Assembly: GCF_001976065.1 (NCBI RefSeq)
Contig: NZ_MNAH01000005.1
Span: forward strand, 353,929-399,754
Source: Pseudomonas putida
Lineage (GTDB): Bacteria; Pseudomonadota; Gammaproteobacteria; Pseudomonadales; Pseudomonadaceae
Reading direction: 5' to 3'
Length of the DNA: 45,826 nucleotides
Shown here piece by piece: positions 24,656 to 33,801 of the stretch (position 1 is the first letter of the stretch; every line of letters starts with the position of its first letter). The notes under the pieces were generated by a model that saw nothing but the letters and a program-made list of their open reading frames with translations, had not been told where the DNA came from and ran no database searches. The position numbers and the translations under genes were made by a program.

Positions 24656-25420
24656 ATGTACAAGCTTGAAGTCCAAGACCTGCATAAACGCTATGGCAGT
24701 CACGAAGTGCTCAAGGGCGTGTCCCTGAAAGCGGCGGCTGGCGATGTGATCAGCATCATCGGCTCCAGTGGCTCCGGCAAAAGTACCTTCCTGCGCTGCA
24801 TCAACCTGTTGGAGCAGCCGCACGCGGGCAGGATCCTGCTCAACAACGAAGAGCTGAAACTGGTGGCAGGCAAGGACGGCGCCATGAAGGCCGCCGATCC
24901 GAAACAACTGCAACGCATGCGTTCGCGCCTGTCGATGGTGTTCCAGCATTTCAACCTGTGGTCGCACATGACCGCGCTGGAAAACATCATGGAGGCGCCG
25001 GTGCATGTACTGGGCGTGTCCAAGGCCGAGGCCCGCGAGAAAGCCGAGCACTACCTGAACAAGGTGGGCGTGGCGCATCGCAAGGATGCCTACCCGGGCC
25101 ACATGTCCGGCGGCGAACAGCAGCGCGTGGCGATTGCCCGTGCGCTGGCGATGGAACCTGAGGTGATGCTCTTCGACGAACCGACCTCGGCTCTGGATCC
25201 GGAACTGGTTGGCGACGTGCTCAAAGTCATGCAGGCCCTGGCCCAGGAAGGCCGGACCATGGTCGTGGTGACCCACGAAATGGGCTTCGCCCGTGAAGTG
25301 TCGAACCAGTTGGTGTTCCTGCACAAAGGTGTGGTCGAAGAAAGCGGCAACCCGCGTGAAGTGCTGGTCAATCCACAGTCCGAACGCTTGCAGCAATTCC
25401 TGTCCGGCAGCTTGAAATAA
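24656..25420 (+). CDS. aotP: arginine/ornithine ABC transporter ATPase
   Basis: This 254-residue ATPase has Walker A GSSGSGKST, signature MSGGEQQ and Walker B VMLFDEPTSALD. It powers AotQM. I chose ATG 24656 (MYKLEVQDLHKRYG), as in homologues; a GTG 15 bp upstream is possible. Confidence 0.94.
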   Translation: MYKLEVQDLHKRYGSHEVLKGVSLKAAAGDVISIIGSSGSGKSTFLRCINLLEQPHAGRILLNNEELKLVAGKDGAMKAADPKQLQRMRSRLSMVFQHFNLWSHMTALENIMEAPVHVLGVSKAEAREKAEHYLNKVGVAHRKDAYPGHMSGGEQQRVAIARALAMEPEVMLFDEPTSALDPELVGDVLKVMQALAQEGRTMVVVTHEMGFAREVSNQLVFLHKGVVEESGNPREVLVNPQSERLQQFLSGSLK

Positions 25421-25484
25421 TCAGGACTGCCGTTGTGCACCGGGATCGTGCATGCTTCGCAACCTGAAGGCTGGCTCCGATCCC

Positions 25485-25568
25485 TGTAGGAGCCGGCTCG
25501 CCGGCGAAGGCGTCCTCAAGGGTGGTGCATGACTCTGGACCGCCATCGCTGGCAAGCCAGCTCCTACA
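25485..25568. repeat. REP doublet, class B
   Basis: The left arm TGTAGGAGCCGGCTCGCCGG and the right arm, inverted, CTGGCAAGCCAGCTCCTACA face outward between aotP and argR. The two stems use different but internally complementary bases. Confidence 0.85.
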
Positions 25569-25661
25569 GTTGATCTGTGTAGGCTTTGAGATTTGCGTTC
25601 ATTTACGGGCTAGCATTGGCCCATGCCTTCATCACTGTTCTTCGCTTCGGATTGCTCGCCC

Positions 25662-26642
25662 ATGACTGCCCATCGAATTGGTTTCCTGATTTGGCCCAGC
25701 ACTAAAGCACTGACGCTTGCGCTGGCTGAGGAGGCCTTGCGCGTTGCCCAGCGTGTGCATCCGGACGTGGTCTATGAACTGTCCTTCCTGCAAGCCGAAC
25801 CGGCGACCGAAAGCGCCTGGCAATTGCCGGGTGAAGCCTGGGCCGGCAAGCTGGAAAACTTCCAGAAACTGTTCCTGCTCGCCGACGAGCCGCCGACCAG
25901 CCTCGCGCCGGCGCTGAGCAGTGCGCTCAAGCAACTGGTGCGTGCCGGCTGCGTGATCGGCGGCTTGTCGGCCGGTGTTTATCCGCTGGCGCAACTGGGT
26001 TTGCTCGACGGTTACCGCGCCGCGGTGCACTGGCGCTGGCAGGATGATTTCGCCGAACGCTTTCCGAAAGTCATCGCCACCAGTCATCTGTTTGATTGGG
26101 ACCGCGATCGCCTGACCGCGTGTGGCGGTATGTCGGTGCTCGACCTGTTGCTGGCGGTGCTGGCCCGCGATCACGGTGCCGAGCTGGCTGGCGCGGTGTC
26201 GGAAGAACTGGTGGTCGAGCGGATTCGCGAGGGCGGCGAGCGCCAGCGTATTCCGTTGCAGAACCGCCTCGGCTCCAGCCATCCCAAGCTCACCCAGGCG
26301 GTGTTGCTGATGGAAGCCAACATCGAAGAGCCGCTGACCACCGACGAAATCGCCCAGCATGTGTGCGTGTCTCGTCGACAACTGGAGCGGATCTTCAAGC
26401 AATACCTCAACCGCGTGCCGAGCCAGTACTACCTGGAACTGCGCCTGAACAAGGCCCGGCAGATGCTGATGCAGACCAGCAAGTCGATCATCCAGATCGG
26501 CCTGTCCTGCGGTTTCTCCTCCGGCCCGCATTTCTCCAGCGCCTACCGCAACTTCTTCGGCGCCACGCCGCGCGAAGATCGCAACCAGCGGCGCAGCAGC
26601 AGCCCGTTCGAATTGTCCTCGGTACCCTCCGAGCGCGGCTAA
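25662..26642 (+). CDS. argR: arginine-responsive AraC-family regulator ArgR
   Basis: This 326-residue protein has an N-terminal GATase1-like ligand domain (about 1-190) and a C-terminal AraC double helix-turn-helix (about 215-310, QHVCVSRRQLERIFKQYLN). The start MTAHRIGFLIWPSTKAL matches Pseudomonas ArgR. It activates arginine uptake and catabolism and represses biosynthesis genes in response to arginine. It lies at the end of the aot operon, so it is probably autoregulated through the aotJ promoter. Sites matching its consensus precede aotJ and aruC. Confidence 0.94.
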   Translation: MTAHRIGFLIWPSTKALTLALAEEALRVAQRVHPDVVYELSFLQAEPATESAWQLPGEAWAGKLENFQKLFLLADEPPTSLAPALSSALKQLVRAGCVIGGLSAGVYPLAQLGLLDGYRAAVHWRWQDDFAERFPKVIATSHLFDWDRDRLTACGGMSVLDLLLAVLARDHGAELAGAVSEELVVERIREGGERQRIPLQNRLGSSHPKLTQAVLLMEANIEEPLTTDEIAQHVCVSRRQLERIFKQYLNRVPSQYYLELRLNKARQMLMQTSKSIIQIGLSCGFSSGPHFSSAYRNFFGATPREDRNQRRSSSPFELSSVPSERG

Positions 26643-26673
26643 CTCCAGCGCCCGTTCATCCTGCGTCATCCCC

Positions 26674-26757
26674 TGTAGGAGCCGGCTTGCCGGCGAAGGC
26701 GTCCTCAGGGGCGGTGCATGGCGCTGGGCCGCCTTCGCTGGCAAGCCAGCTCCTACA
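26674..26757. repeat. REP doublet, class B
   Basis: The left arm TGTAGGAGCCGGCTTGCCGG and the right arm, inverted, CTGGCAAGCCAGCTCCTACA follow argR. The central spacer closely resembles that of the pair at 25485-25568, so the two pairs are near-copies. Confidence 0.85.
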
Positions 26758-26798
26758 AGCGCTCGCGACAGTTTAAACTGCGCCTTTGCGACCCTATA

Positions 26799-26819
26799 TG
26801 TCGCATTGCCGTAAACCCG
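26799..26819 (+). promoter_or_regulatory. additional ArgR half-site upstream of aruC
   Basis: TGTCGC-ATTGCCGT-AA-ACCCG fits the half-site consensus exactly. It lies 51 bp upstream of the main half-site, so it may bind a further ArgR subunit or belong to a second promoter. Confidence 0.5.
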
Positions 26820-26828
26820 GGAAAAACC

Positions 26829-26892
26829 GGGGTTTGCGCTATAAGAAGTTGTCGCTTGGCGGCAAGGCCGGGCTGAAAACTGTCCTTACAAT
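26829..26892 (+). promoter_or_regulatory. ArgR-activated promoter of the aru operon
   Basis: TGTCGC-TTGGCGGC-AA-GGCCG at 26850-26870 follows a degenerate half-site (26829-26849) that keeps AA at positions 15-16. TACAAT at 26887-26892 is the -10, again 37 bp from the half-site start, as at aot. Confidence 0.7.
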
Positions 26893-26944
26893 CCTCACCA
26901 AGCTCGCCAGTTTCAGGCGAGTGTTTTCTCTTCAGGAGACTCCG

Positions 26945-28165
26945 ATGTCCGTTGAGCACGCTGCGGTACAACGCGCCGATTTCGATCAGGTTATGGTTCC
27001 CAACTACGCGCCTGCCGCCTTCATTCCCGTGCGTGGCGCCGGTTCCCGCGTCTGGGATCAGTCCGGTCGCGAGCTGATCGACTTCGCCGGCGGTATTGCC
27101 GTCAACGTATTGGGCCACGCACATCCGGCGCTGGTCGGTGCCTTGACCGAGCAGGCCAACAAGCTGTGGCACGTGTCCAACGTGTTCACCAATGAGCCGG
27201 CCCTGCGCCTGGCCCACAAACTGGTCGATGCCACCTTTGCCGAGCGTGCCTTCTTCTGCAACTCGGGCGCCGAAGCCAACGAAGCAGCCTTCAAGCTGGC
27301 CCGTCGTGTCGGTTTCGACCGCTTCGGCAGCGAGAAGTACGAAATCATCGCCGCGCTTAACAGCTTCCACGGCCGTACCCTGTTCACCGTGAACGTCGGT
27401 GGCCAGTCGAAGTACTCCGACGGCTTCGGTCCGAAGATCACCGGTATTACCCACGTGCCGTACAACGATCTGGCCGCGCTGAAAGCCGCCATTTCCGACA
27501 AGACCTGCGCGGTGGTCCTGGAGCCGATCCAGGGCGAGAGCGGCGTGATCCCGGCTGAACTGGAATACCTGCAAGGTGCCCGCGAACTCTGCACCGCGCA
27601 CAACGCGCTGCTGATTTTCGACGAAGTGCAAACCGGCATGGGCCGCACCGGCCATCTGTTCGCCTACCAGCATTACGGCGTGACCCCGGACATCCTGACC
27701 AGTGCCAAGAGCCTGGGCGGCGGTTTCCCGATCGCGGCCATGCTGACCACCGAAGACCTGGCCAAGCACCTGGTCGTCGGCACCCACGGCACCACCTACG
27801 GCGGCAACCCGCTGGCATGTGCGGTCGCCGAAGCGGTAATCGACGTGATCAACACCCCTGAAGTGCTGGCCGGCGTCAATGCCAAGCACGACAAGTTCAA
27901 GGCGCGCCTGGAGCAGATCGGCGAGAAATACGGCCTGTTCACTAAAGTGCGTGGCATGGGCCTGTTGATCGGTTGCGTCCTGAGCGATGCCTGGAAAGGC
28001 AAGGCCAAGGACATCTTCAACGCCGCCGAGCGTGAAGGCCTGATGGTGCTGCAAGCCGGCCCGGACGTGGTGCGTTTCGCCCCAAGCCTGGTGGTGGAAG
28101 ATGCGGACATCGACGAAGGCCTGGACCGTTTCGAACGCGCTGCAGCAAAACTGACGCAAGCCTGA
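26945..28165 (+). CDS. aruC: succinylornithine transaminase
   Basis: This 406-residue class III PLP aminotransferase carries the PLP lysine K255 in SAKSLGGGFP. It converts succinylornithine to succinylglutamate semialdehyde in the arginine succinyltransferase (AST) pathway and can also serve as N-acetylornithine aminotransferase. ATG 26945 follows CAGGAGA. It is first of aruCFGDB and under the ArgR sites. Confidence 0.95.
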   Translation: MSVEHAAVQRADFDQVMVPNYAPAAFIPVRGAGSRVWDQSGRELIDFAGGIAVNVLGHAHPALVGALTEQANKLWHVSNVFTNEPALRLAHKLVDATFAERAFFCNSGAEANEAAFKLARRVGFDRFGSEKYEIIAALNSFHGRTLFTVNVGGQSKYSDGFGPKITGITHVPYNDLAALKAAISDKTCAVVLEPIQGESGVIPAELEYLQGARELCTAHNALLIFDEVQTGMGRTGHLFAYQHYGVTPDILTSAKSLGGGFPIAAMLTTEDLAKHLVVGTHGTTYGGNPLACAVAEAVIDVINTPEVLAGVNAKHDKFKARLEQIGEKYGLFTKVRGMGLLIGCVLSDAWKGKAKDIFNAAEREGLMVLQAGPDVVRFAPSLVVEDADIDEGLDRFERAAAKLTQA

Positions 28166-28172
28166 TAGACCC

Positions 28173-28200
28173 TTCGACGCCTGGCTTTTCAGGCGTCGAA
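28173..28200 (+). terminator. hairpin between aruC and aruF
   Basis: TTCGACGCCTG-GCTTTT-CAGGCGTCGAA is a perfect 11-bp stem just after aruC. The following bases (CCCAATTTTT) are only weakly T-rich, so it probably reduces rather than ends transcription. Confidence 0.5.
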
Positions 28201-28239
28201 CCCAATTTTTATGCCGGACAGTCCTGACGCTCCCCCCTG

Positions 28240-28323
28240 TGTAGGCGCTGGCTTGCCAGCGAAGGCGGCCAATAAGTCGCCACAAGGCTTAAGGGCCTCT
28301 TCGCTGGCAAGCCAGCTCCTACA
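28240..28323. repeat. REP doublet, class B, within the aru operon
   Basis: Both arms carry the CTGGCTTGCCAG stem here, unlike the mixed pairs elsewhere. It lies between aruC and aruF. Confidence 0.85.
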
Positions 28324-28403
28324 AGGGACGTCGCAGGGCAGCCCAGGTATTTTTTCTCCGTCGACCAATCGGGTCGACCTGTTCTTGATTAAGGAGTGAC
28401 ACC

Positions 28404-29423
28404 ATGCTGGTGATGCGCCCCGCGCAAATGGCTGACCTGGGCGAGGTACAGCGTCTGGCTGCGGACAGCCCGATTGGTGTCACTTCCTTGCCGGATGACG
28501 TTGAACGCCTGAGCGACAAGATTGCCGCGAGCGAAGCCTCGTTCGCCGCCGAAGTCAGCTTCAACGGTGAAGAGAGTTATTTTTTCGTGCTCGAAGACAC
28601 GGCCACCGGCAAGTTGGTGGGCTGTTCGGCGATTGTGGCCTCGGCGGGTTATTCCGAGCCGTTCTACAGTTTCCGTAATGAAACCTTTGTGCACGCCTCC
28701 CGCGAGCTGAAGATTCATAACAAGATTCACGTGCTCTCGCAGTGCCACGACCTGACCGGCAACAGCTTGCTGACCAGTTTCTACGTACAGCGCGAGCTGG
28801 TGGGCTCGCCTTGGGCCGAGCTCAATTCCCGTGGCCGCTTGCTGTTCGTCGCCAGCCACCCGGAACGCTTCGCCGATTCGGTGGTGACCGAGATCGTCGG
28901 CTACAGCGATGAAAATGGCGACTCGCCGTTCTGGGATGCCATCGGTCGCAACTTCTTCGACCTCAACTACGCCGAGGCCGAACGCCTGTGTGGCCTGAAG
29001 AGCCGGACCTTCCTCGCCGAACTGATGCCGCACTACCCGATCTACGTGCCGCTGCTGCCGGACTCCGCCCAGGAAGCCATGGGCCAGGTGCACCCTCGGG
29101 CACAGATCACCTTCGACATCCTGATGCGCGAAGGCTTCGAAACCGATCACTACATCGACATCTTCGACGGCGGTCCGACCTTGCATGCCCGTGTCTCGGG
29201 GATCCGTTCGATCGCCCAGAGCCGCGTGGTGCCAGTGAAGATCGGCGAGCCGGTCAAAGGCGTCGGTCGTCAGTACCTGGTGGCCAATGCCCAGTTGCAG
29301 GACTACCGCGCGGTCATGCTCGAGCTTGACTACGCGCCGGGCAAGCCGGTGACCCTGGACCTGGAAACGGCCGAAGCCCTGGGCGTCGGTGAAGGTGCCA
29401 GCGTGCGCCTGGTGGCGGTTTAA
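28404..29423 (+). CDS. aruF: arginine N-succinyltransferase, subunit alpha
   Basis: This 339-residue AstA-type protein starts MLVMRPAQMADLGEVQ. With AruG it transfers succinyl from succinyl-CoA to arginine, or to ornithine, the first AST step. AAGGAG precedes the start. It resembles AruG throughout (e.g. HPRAQITFDIL against HPDTEPALSML), pointing to an old tandem duplication. Confidence 0.95.
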   Translation: MLVMRPAQMADLGEVQRLAADSPIGVTSLPDDVERLSDKIAASEASFAAEVSFNGEESYFFVLEDTATGKLVGCSAIVASAGYSEPFYSFRNETFVHASRELKIHNKIHVLSQCHDLTGNSLLTSFYVQRELVGSPWAELNSRGRLLFVASHPERFADSVVTEIVGYSDENGDSPFWDAIGRNFFDLNYAEAERLCGLKSRTFLAELMPHYPIYVPLLPDSAQEAMGQVHPRAQITFDILMREGFETDHYIDIFDGGPTLHARVSGIRSIAQSRVVPVKIGEPVKGVGRQYLVANAQLQDYRAVMLELDYAPGKPVTLDLETAEALGVGEGASVRLVAV

Positions 29424-29496
29424 CACCTGCTTAAAAGAATGCTTAGAAAGCAGCGAGTTTCACGGGTGGCGCAAGCGGCCCGTTTGAGGAGATAGC

Positions 29497-30522
29497 ATGA
29501 TCGTTCGTCCCGTACGCAGCAGCGATTTACCCGCTCTGATCGACCTGGCCCGCAGCACCGGCACCGGCCTGACCACCTTGCCGGCCAACGAAGAGCGTCT
29601 GGCCCACCGGGTTGGCTGGGCCGAGAAGACCTTTCGCGGCGAAGCCGGACGGGGCGATGCGGATTACCTGTTCGTGCTCGAAGACGACAACGGCCGCGTG
29701 GTGGGTATTTCCGCCATTGCTGGCGCCGTCGGCCTGCGTGAGCCCTGGTACAACTTCCGTGTCGGTCTGACGGTCAGCGCTTCGCAGGAGCTGAACATCT
29801 ATCGGGAAATCCCGACCCTTTTCCTGGCCAACGACCTGACCGGCAATTCCGAGTTGTGCTCGTTGTTCCTGCACGCCGATTACCGCAGTGGCCTCAACGG
29901 TCGCATGCTGTCCAAGGCGCGGATGCTGTTCATCGCCGAATTCCCGCAACTGTTCGGCAACAAGATCATTGCCGAGATGCGCGGTGTGTCCGACGAAGCC
30001 GGGCGGTCGCCATTCTGGGAAAGCCTGGGACGGCACTTCTTCAAGATGGAATTCAGCCAGGCGGACTACCTGACCGGCGTAGGCAACAAAGCCTTTATCG
30101 CCGAGCTGATGCCGAAGTTTCCGCTGTACACCTGCTTCCTGTCGCCAGATGCGCGCAACGTGATCGGCCAGGTGCACCCGGACACCGAGCCTGCGTTGTC
30201 GATGCTCAAGAGCGAAGGCTTCAGTTACCAGGGCTACGTCGACATCTTCGACGCCGGCCCGGCCATCGAATGCGAAACCAGCAAGATCCGCGCCGTGCGT
30301 GATAGCCAGGCACTGGTGCTGGCCATCGGCACGCCGGGTGACGACGCCACGCCGTTCATCATTCATAACCGCAAGCGCGAAGACTGCCGCATCACTGCCG
30401 CTCCGGCACGTCTTGCCGCCGGCACGCTGGTGGTCGATCCGCTGACCGCCAAACGTCTTCAACTCAACGCTGGCGATCAAGTGCGCGCCGTGGCGTTGTC
30501 CGCTGCTCGGGAGTCGAAATAA
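29497..30522 (+). CDS. aruG: arginine N-succinyltransferase, subunit beta
   Basis: This 341-residue AstA-type protein starts MIVRPVRSSDLPALIDLAR and is the partner of AruF in a heteromeric enzyme of pseudomonads. Its stop shares a base with the aruD start (TAATG), so translation is coupled. TGAGGAG lies upstream. Confidence 0.95.
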   Translation: MIVRPVRSSDLPALIDLARSTGTGLTTLPANEERLAHRVGWAEKTFRGEAGRGDADYLFVLEDDNGRVVGISAIAGAVGLREPWYNFRVGLTVSASQELNIYREIPTLFLANDLTGNSELCSLFLHADYRSGLNGRMLSKARMLFIAEFPQLFGNKIIAEMRGVSDEAGRSPFWESLGRHFFKMEFSQADYLTGVGNKAFIAELMPKFPLYTCFLSPDARNVIGQVHPDTEPALSMLKSEGFSYQGYVDIFDAGPAIECETSKIRAVRDSQALVLAIGTPGDDATPFIIHNRKREDCRITAAPARLAAGTLVVDPLTAKRLQLNAGDQVRAVALSAARESK

Positions 30523-31988
30523 TGAAGTCGCTATACATTGCAGGTGAATGGCTGGCCGGTCAGGGCGAAGTCTTCGAGTCGCTGAACCCGGTGACCCAGC
30601 AGGTGCTGTGGTCCGGAAACGGTGCCACCGCCGATCAGGTCGAGTCGGCCGTGCAGGCTGCGCGCCAGGCGTTCCCCGGCTGGGCCCGGCGCACCCTGGA
30701 AGAGCGTATCGCGGTGCTGGAAGCCTTTGCCGCAGCCCTGAAAAGTCATGCAGACGAACTGGCCCATGCCATCGGCGAGGAAACCGGCAAGCCCCTGTGG
30801 GAATCGGCCACCGAAGTCACCAGCATGGTCAACAAGATTGCGATTTCGGTACAGAGCTACCGCGAGCGCACGGGCGAGAAAAGCGGCCCGCTGGGCGATG
30901 CCACTGCGGTGCTGCGCCACAAGCCCCATGGCGTGGTAGCGGTGTTCGGCCCTTACAATTTCCCGGGGCACTTGCCCAACGGGCATATCGTGCCGGCACT
31001 GCTGGCCGGTAACAGCGTGCTGTTCAAACCGAGCGAGCTGACGCCGAAAGTTGCCGAGCTGACGGTCAAGTGCTGGATCGAAGCCGGGTTGCCAGCGGGC
31101 GTGCTGAACCTGCTGCAGGGCGCTCGCGAAACCGGTATCGCCCTGGCGGCGAACCCGGGCATAGACGGCCTGTTCTTCACCGGTTCCAGCCGCACGGGCA
31201 ATCACCTGCACCAGCAATTTGCCGGTCGCCCGGACAAGATCCTGGCGCTGGAGATGGGCGGCAACAACCCGCTGGTGGTGGATCAGGTCGCCGATCTCGA
31301 TGCCGCGGTGTACACCATCATCCAGTCGGCATTCATCTCTGCCGGCCAGCGCTGCACGTGTGCCCGTCGCTTGCTGGTGCCGCAAGGCGCCTGGGGCGAC
31401 ACATTGCTGGCGCGCCTGGTGGCGGTCAGTGCATCGATTGAAGTCGGTGCGTTCGATCAGCAACCGGCCCCCTTCATGGGCTCGGTGATTTCCCTCGGCG
31501 CGGCGAAAGCGTTGATGGATGCCCAGGAGCATCTGTTGGCCAACGGTGCGGTGGCGTTGCTGGAAATGACCCAGCCCCAGGCCCAGGCCGCCTTGCTGAC
31601 CCCAGGCATTCTCGACGTCACGGCGGTCGCTGATCGTCCGGACGAAGAGCTGTTCGGCCCGCTGCTGCAAGTGATCCGCTACGCTGATTTTGAGGCGGCG
31701 ATCGCTGAAGCCAACGACACCGAGTACGGCCTGGCCGCTGGCCTGCTGTCGGATTCCGAAGCGCGCTACCAGCAGTTCTGGTTGGAAAGCCGCGCCGGCA
31801 TCGTCAACTGGAACAAGCAACTGACCGGCGCCGCGAGCAGCGCACCGTTCGGTGGCGTCGGTGCCTCGGGTAACCATCGCGCCAGTGCCTACTACGCGGC
31901 GGATTACTGCGCGTACCCGGTGGCGTCGCTGGAAACACCGAGCCTGACTTTGCCAGCGGCCCTGACGCCAGGCGTGAAAATGGCGTGA
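30522..31988 (+). CDS. aruD: succinylglutamate-semialdehyde dehydrogenase
   Basis: This 488-residue NAD-dependent aldehyde dehydrogenase has nucleophile C278 in SAGQRCTCARR and the general-base segment LEMGGNNP. It oxidises succinylglutamate semialdehyde to succinylglutamate. It is translationally coupled to aruG. Confidence 0.95.
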   Translation: MKSLYIAGEWLAGQGEVFESLNPVTQQVLWSGNGATADQVESAVQAARQAFPGWARRTLEERIAVLEAFAAALKSHADELAHAIGEETGKPLWESATEVTSMVNKIAISVQSYRERTGEKSGPLGDATAVLRHKPHGVVAVFGPYNFPGHLPNGHIVPALLAGNSVLFKPSELTPKVAELTVKCWIEAGLPAGVLNLLQGARETGIALAANPGIDGLFFTGSSRTGNHLHQQFAGRPDKILALEMGGNNPLVVDQVADLDAAVYTIIQSAFISAGQRCTCARRLLVPQGAWGDTLLARLVAVSASIEVGAFDQQPAPFMGSVISLGAAKALMDAQEHLLANGAVALLEMTQPQAQAALLTPGILDVTAVADRPDEELFGPLLQVIRYADFEAAIAEANDTEYGLAAGLLSDSEARYQQFWLESRAGIVNWNKQLTGAASSAPFGGVGASGNHRASAYYAADYCAYPVASLETPSLTLPAALTPGVKMA

Positions 31989-31994
31989 TGCCCA

Positions 31995-32060
31995 TTCGCG
32001 AGCAAGCCCGCTCCCACATTGGAATGCATTTCCCTGTGGGAGCGAGCCTGCTCGCGAAGG
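31995..32060. repeat. REP doublet, class A, tail-to-tail, within the aru operon
   Basis: TTCGCGAGCAAGCCCGCTCC and, inverted, GGAGCGAGCCTGCTCGCGAA lie between aruD and aruB, with the GGGAG ends facing inward. It is a short pair. Confidence 0.85.
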
Positions 32061-32127
32061 CCACGCCTCGGTCTTACTGAATTGTTACTTGAAGTCTATA
32101 ACAACAGATTCTCGTGGAGCCTCGCCG

Positions 32128-33474
32128 ATGAAATCCTATGAAGTCAATTTTGACGGTCTAGTGGGGCCGACCCATAACTACGGCGGCCTGTCCTACGGCA
32201 ACGTCGCGTCCCAGAGCAACAGCCAGCAGTCTTCGAATCCGAAGGAAGCGGCGCTGCAAGGCCTGGCGAAAATGAAAGCGTTGATGGACATGGGCTTTCA
32301 GCAAGGCGTTCTAGCCCCGCAGGAGCGCCCGGACGTGGCCGCCTTGCGCCGCCTGGGTTTCAGTGGCACCGACGCGCAAGTGATCGAACGTGCCGCCAAG
32401 GAAGCCATGCCATTGCTCGTCGCCAGTTGCTCGGCATCGAGCATGTGGGTAGCCAACGCCGCCACCGTCAGCCCGAGTGCTGACACCGCGGATGGCCGCG
32501 TGCACTTCACCGCCGCGAACCTCAACTGCAAGTATCACCGCAGCATCGAACACCCGACCACCAGCCGCGTGCTGGGCGCCATGTTCGCCGACCAGAAGCA
32601 CTTCGCCCACCACGCCGCATTGCCGGCCGTGGCGCAGTTCGGTGACGAAGGCGCGGCCAACCACACCCGTTTCTGCCGTGAGTACGGCGAAGCCGGCGTC
32701 GAATTCTTCGTGTTCGGCCGCAGTGCCTTCGACACCCGCTACCCGGCTCCGCAGAAGTACCCGGCGCGCCAGACCCTCGAAGCATCCCAGGCGGTTGCTC
32801 GCCTGCACGGCCTGAGCGATGACGGCGTGGTCTATGGCCAGCAAAACCCGTCGGTGATCGACCAGGGCGTGTTCCACAATGACGTGATCGCCGTGGGCAA
32901 TGGCGAAGTGCTGTTCTATCACGAGGACGCTTTCCTCGAGACCGACAAGATGCTCGCCGAATTGCAGGGCAAACTCGCCAAGGTCGGTGGGAAATTTCAG
33001 TCGGTGTGCGTTCCGCGTTCCGCGGTCACCGTCGAAGACGCGGTTCGCTCCTACCTGTTCAATAGCCAGCTGCTGTCGCGTCCTGACGGCTCCATGCTGT
33101 TGATCGTGCCGGAAGAATGCCGTGGCAACGAGCGCGTATGGCAATACCTGCAGGGTTTGACCAGCTCCGGCGGCCTGATCCGCGAAGTGAAAGTCTTCGA
33201 TCTCAAGCAGAGCATGCAGAATGGCGGTGGCCCTGCTTGCCTGAGGTTGCGTGTCGCACTCAACGAAACCGAACTGGCGGCGGTCAACCCAGGGGTTATC
33301 ATGACGGCACCGTTGTACGGCACTCTGACCGAATGGGTCGAGAAGCACTACCGCGACCGCATGACCGAAAACGATCTGGCGGACCCGCAATTGCTGCTTG
33401 AGTGCCGGACGGCACTGGATGAACTGACGCAAATCCTTAAACTGGGCGCGGTTTATCCATTCCAGATCAATTGA
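32128..33474 (+). CDS. aruB: N-succinylarginine dihydrolase
   Basis: This 448-residue enzyme of the guanidino-modifying fold (related to arginine deiminase) hydrolyses succinylarginine to succinylornithine, ammonia and CO2. I chose ATG 32128 (MKSYEVNFDGLVGPTHNYGG) as the family start; GTGGAGC precedes it. It follows aruD after a REP pair. Confidence 0.95.
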   Translation: MKSYEVNFDGLVGPTHNYGGLSYGNVASQSNSQQSSNPKEAALQGLAKMKALMDMGFQQGVLAPQERPDVAALRRLGFSGTDAQVIERAAKEAMPLLVASCSASSMWVANAATVSPSADTADGRVHFTAANLNCKYHRSIEHPTTSRVLGAMFADQKHFAHHAALPAVAQFGDEGAANHTRFCREYGEAGVEFFVFGRSAFDTRYPAPQKYPARQTLEASQAVARLHGLSDDGVVYGQQNPSVIDQGVFHNDVIAVGNGEVLFYHEDAFLETDKMLAELQGKLAKVGGKFQSVCVPRSAVTVEDAVRSYLFNSQLLSRPDGSMLLIVPEECRGNERVWQYLQGLTSSGGLIREVKVFDLKQSMQNGGGPACLRLRVALNETELAAVNPGVIMTAPLYGTLTEWVEKHYRDRMTENDLADPQLLLECRTALDELTQILKLGAVYPFQIN

Positions 33475-33499
33475 AAGTCTCAAACGAGAGCGTAAAGAC

Positions 33500-33790
33500 A
33501 TGAGCGATACCCTGCAGCTGATCCTTGAAGACACCGACGGCACGCAACTGGAAACGTCTTGCACCCGCGTCGCGGTCATGTGGCAAGGCAAAGAGCTGTG
33601 GATCCAGCAGGATGGCCGTGGCCAGTTGCTGATCGGCGTGGACGTCGAAGAAGGCGACGCCGAATACGCCAACCTGCTGTTGCGCCCATTGGCGACTAAT
33701 CTGGTAAGTCTGCAACTGGAGATGGAACCGGCTGACCTGGGCGACGACGAGGAACACGTTCACGGCCCGGATTGCAATCACGACCATTAA
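33500..33790 (+). CDS. small conserved protein in the aru operon
   Basis: This 96-residue acidic protein ends in HVHGPDCNHDH, a His/Cys tail that could bind metal. It has no signal or membrane segment. Homologues at the same place in Pseudomonas are sometimes labelled topoisomerase II, which I consider a misnomer because nothing in the sequence supports it. It lies 25 bp after aruB and 11 bp before aruE, so it is part of the aru operon. Function unknown. Confidence 0.75.
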   Translation: MSDTLQLILEDTDGTQLETSCTRVAVMWQGKELWIQQDGRGQLLIGVDVEEGDAEYANLLLRPLATNLVSLQLEMEPADLGDDEEHVHGPDCNHDH

Positions 33791-33801
33791 GGAAACCGCC
33801 T

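Noticed and set aside
23462..25396. 644-codon minus-strand frame opposite aotO and aotP
   Set aside because: It is a shadow of conserved genes with a low-complexity His/Gln-rich product.
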